A DNA stretch of 7,062 nt from Thermotogae bacterium (GTDB lineage: Bacteria > Thermotogota > Thermotogae > UBA12178). The translations under genes were made by a program, and so were the position numbers. Positions within the stretch are counted from its first letter, which is position 1, and each line of letters starts with the position of its first letter. The stretch is taken from the NCBI GenBank assembly GCA_003641795.1, contig QNAP01000093.1, positions 1-7,062 on the forward strand, read 5' to 3'. Below are positions 5,860 to 7,062 of this stretch, in pieces. The notes below the pieces were generated by a model. It ran no database searches, was not told where the DNA came from, and saw only the letters and a list, made by a program, of their open reading frames with translations.

Positions 5860-6378
5860 TCACCGCGTCCTCCCATTCACAAGAGAACACCGCTCGTTTT
5901 GACACTCCATTTTGACGAATCTCAAAACGTCCTCTCCAATAGGATTGGGAATCCCTGCGAGATAACTTGCCACATGCAGATGCAGGCATTTCACCGACAG
6001 CGGGTTCTTCACTCCCCCTATTCCCAACCTTTCAATCCATGGAGCTTCTTCCTTCAAACGCTTGACCAATTCCCTCTTCCGTTCTCTATCTGCCTCCACT
6101 GCTCTCAGGAAGAGGCGGCGAAAGTCTTGAGAAAGCTCTAATAATTCCTGATAACGCTTTATGTGCCCCTCAGACTCCAAGCGCGAAACCTCTTCTCTGA
6201 GATGTGGACATGTCAACCAGTGGAGTGTGGGGAAGGGCTTGCCATCCACGATGGGAAGAGTTTCTATCACCAAAGGATAGCCGAATCTGCAGCTGCGAAG
6301 AACCTTGAAGTTCCCACGCGGTCTTCTTCCTAACTGCCAGGTAACGATGGCTATCTTGTTAGAAGAAGTGCGTACCAA
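5860..6378 (-). CDS. DUF501 family protein
   Basis: A 172-residue protein with the signature of DUF501, a family of unknown function. The N-terminal part has GRRPRGNF (17-24), RSCRFGYP (28-35), and DGKPFPT...WLTCPHL (45-60) followed by a VSRLESEGH helix. The C-terminal part has VKCLHLHVASYLAG and NPIGEDVL (129-152), the typical end block. Conserved polar residues C30, C57, H59, C131, H133 and H135 could form a metal or catalytic site, but this is a guess. An extra pair, C159 and C164, lies in the last 15 residues. The middle (about 78-112) is a highly charged helical region. TTG at 6378 is well supported by AGGAGG seven bases upstream, and it overlaps the end of prmA by 28 bases. In Actinobacteria the family lies near enolase, ftsB/divIC and ppx genes; here it lies between prmA and fumarase, so context does not give a function. 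Confidence 0.9.
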   Translation of the reverse strand: MVRTSSNKIAIVTWQLGRRPRGNFKVLRSCRFGYPLVIETLPIVDGKPFPTLHWLTCPHLREEVSRLESEGHIKRYQELLELSQDFRRLFLRAVEADRERKRELVKRLKEEAPWIERLGIGGVKNPLSVKCLHLHVASYLAGIPNPIGEDVLRFVKMECQNERCSLVNGRTR

Positions 6379-7062
6379 TTCTCTTCCTCCTGTTCCTTCA
6401 AGACTCGTAATCCAACATCTCGAGCCTTCCCTTTCACTATTTCCAACTTCTCAGACACGATACCCGAAAGTATGACCTTACCGTCTTTTGTCAGATGGTT
6501 GTTAAGCTGGTCCAGAAGCTCCAACAACACCTCCGCATAGATGTTGGCAACTATGAGATCGAAGCTCTCCCTTATTCCTTCCAAAAGGTTTCCCTTTACG
6601 ACTTCTATCTCCACATCGTTTTCCTCAGCGGTTTCTCGAGCTTTCATCACAGCGATAGGATCGTTATCCACCGCCACCACTCGGGAGGCCCCAAGCTTTG
6701 CCGCCAGAACCGAGAGTATTCCCGTACCACAACCAATATCCGCCACCACATCTTCTGGTTTGATACATTCTCTCAATAGATGCGCCGACATCCGAGTGGT
6801 AGGATGAAGTCCGGTACCAAAGGCTACGCCCGGAGTGAGTTTAATCACCATCTTTTTTCTTAGCATGTTGGGTTCCTGCAAGCTAGGGACAACGAGCACG
6901 CCCGGTATCATCTCGAAGGACTTCATTGAATCCAAAAACTTTCTCAACCAATCATTGGGTTCGACCCAACTCCTTTTTACCTCGATCAATTCGTGTAGAA
7001 AACCCGGCATCTCTTCTTCATCGCTTAAGTAGACTTTCAAAAGAGTTCGATCCCCCACTCGC
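6351..7062 (-). CDS. prmA: Ribosomal protein L11 methyltransferase, 5' end cut by window edge
   Basis: The visible part is about 236 codons and open to the right edge. PrmA trimethylates ribosomal protein L11 using S-adenosylmethionine. Counting from the GTG at 7058, the linker to the catalytic domain holds GTGLHPTTR (81-89), a PrmA hallmark. The SAM-binding motif I is DIGCGTG (107-113), D131 in VAVDND is the motif II acidic residue, and ANIYAEVLLELL (171-182) corresponds to the NxxxxxL catalytic-loop motif. The N-terminal substrate-recognition domain is incomplete: full PrmA proteins are about 250-310 residues, and the frame stays open past 7058 (preceding codon CGA) with no ribosome binding site visible. 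The GTG at 7058 is therefore probably internal and about 20-40 residues are missing. It is the most upstream visible gene of the leftward operon with DUF501 and fumarase. Confidence 0.92.
   Translation of the reverse strand, partial: RVGDRTLLKVYLSDEEEMPGFLHELIEVKRSWVEPNDWLRKFLDSMKSFEMIPGVLVVPSLQEPNMLRKKMVIKLTPGVAFGTGLHPTTRMSAHLLRECIKPEDVVADIGCGTGILSVLAAKLGASRVVAVDNDPIAVMKARETAEENDVEIEVVKGNLLEGIRESFDLIVANIYAEVLLELLDQLNNHLTKDGKVILSGIVSEKLEIVKGKARDVGLRVLKEQEEENWYALLLTR
6386..6391 (-). promoter_or_regulatory. Ribosome binding site deciding the TTG start of the DUF501 gene
   Basis: AGGAGG on the minus strand, seven bases before TTG at 6378 and inside the 3' end of prmA. It supports the long prmA-DUF501 overlap. 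Confidence 0.7.

Noticed and set aside
6495..6807. Two overlapping plus-strand open frames opposite prmA
   Set aside because: Both are shadows of the SAM-binding domain of prmA and have no recognisable product.

Overview
The window is a compact bacterial chromosomal segment with almost no non-coding DNA. It most resembles a thermophilic member of the Thermotogae. This is an inference from three things: a PrmA-like protein with the GTGLHPTTR block, a two-subunit class I fumarase, and tight overlapping genes with strong AGGAGG ribosome binding sites and many TTG/GTG starts. A database search would be needed to name the genus. No rRNA, tRNA, CRISPR array, insertion sequence or phage gene was seen, and no gap exceeds 300 bases.

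Layout from the right edge, reading the minus strand: a 5'-truncated ribosomal protein L11 methyltransferase (prmA, 7062-6351), a DUF501 protein (6378-5860), and the alpha (5852-5019) and beta (5022-4489) subunits of a class I fumarate hydratase. These four genes overlap or nearly touch, so they are probably one operon whose promoter lies outside the window. The beta gene meets, tail to tail and with a 10-base overlap, a plus-strand gene for an unrecognised multi-pass membrane protein (3776-4498).

That membrane gene and the GTPase gene era (3706-2804) diverge from a 69-base intergenic region holding two back-to-back extended -10 promoter candidates. The era operon continues leftward with a degenerate ABC-ATPase-like protein (ends 1995), a [2Fe-2S] subunit of the xanthine dehydrogenase/CO dehydrogenase family (1980-1519), a MocA-like molybdenum cofactor nucleotidyltransferase (1516-947) and an MFS transporter whose C-terminus runs off the left edge (960-1).

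Functionally the window mixes translation and ribosome housekeeping (prmA, era), central carbon metabolism (fumarase), a partial molybdo-hydroxylase set (iron-sulfur subunit plus cofactor maturation, with no molybdopterin or FAD subunit here) and membrane functions. The most unusual item is the ABC-ATPase-like protein: it keeps the layout of an ABC nucleotide-binding domain but has lost the key residues of Walker A, the signature motif, the Walker B glutamate and the H-loop. The divergent membrane protein has a weak ABC-2-permease-like arrangement, so the two could be partners, but this is speculative.
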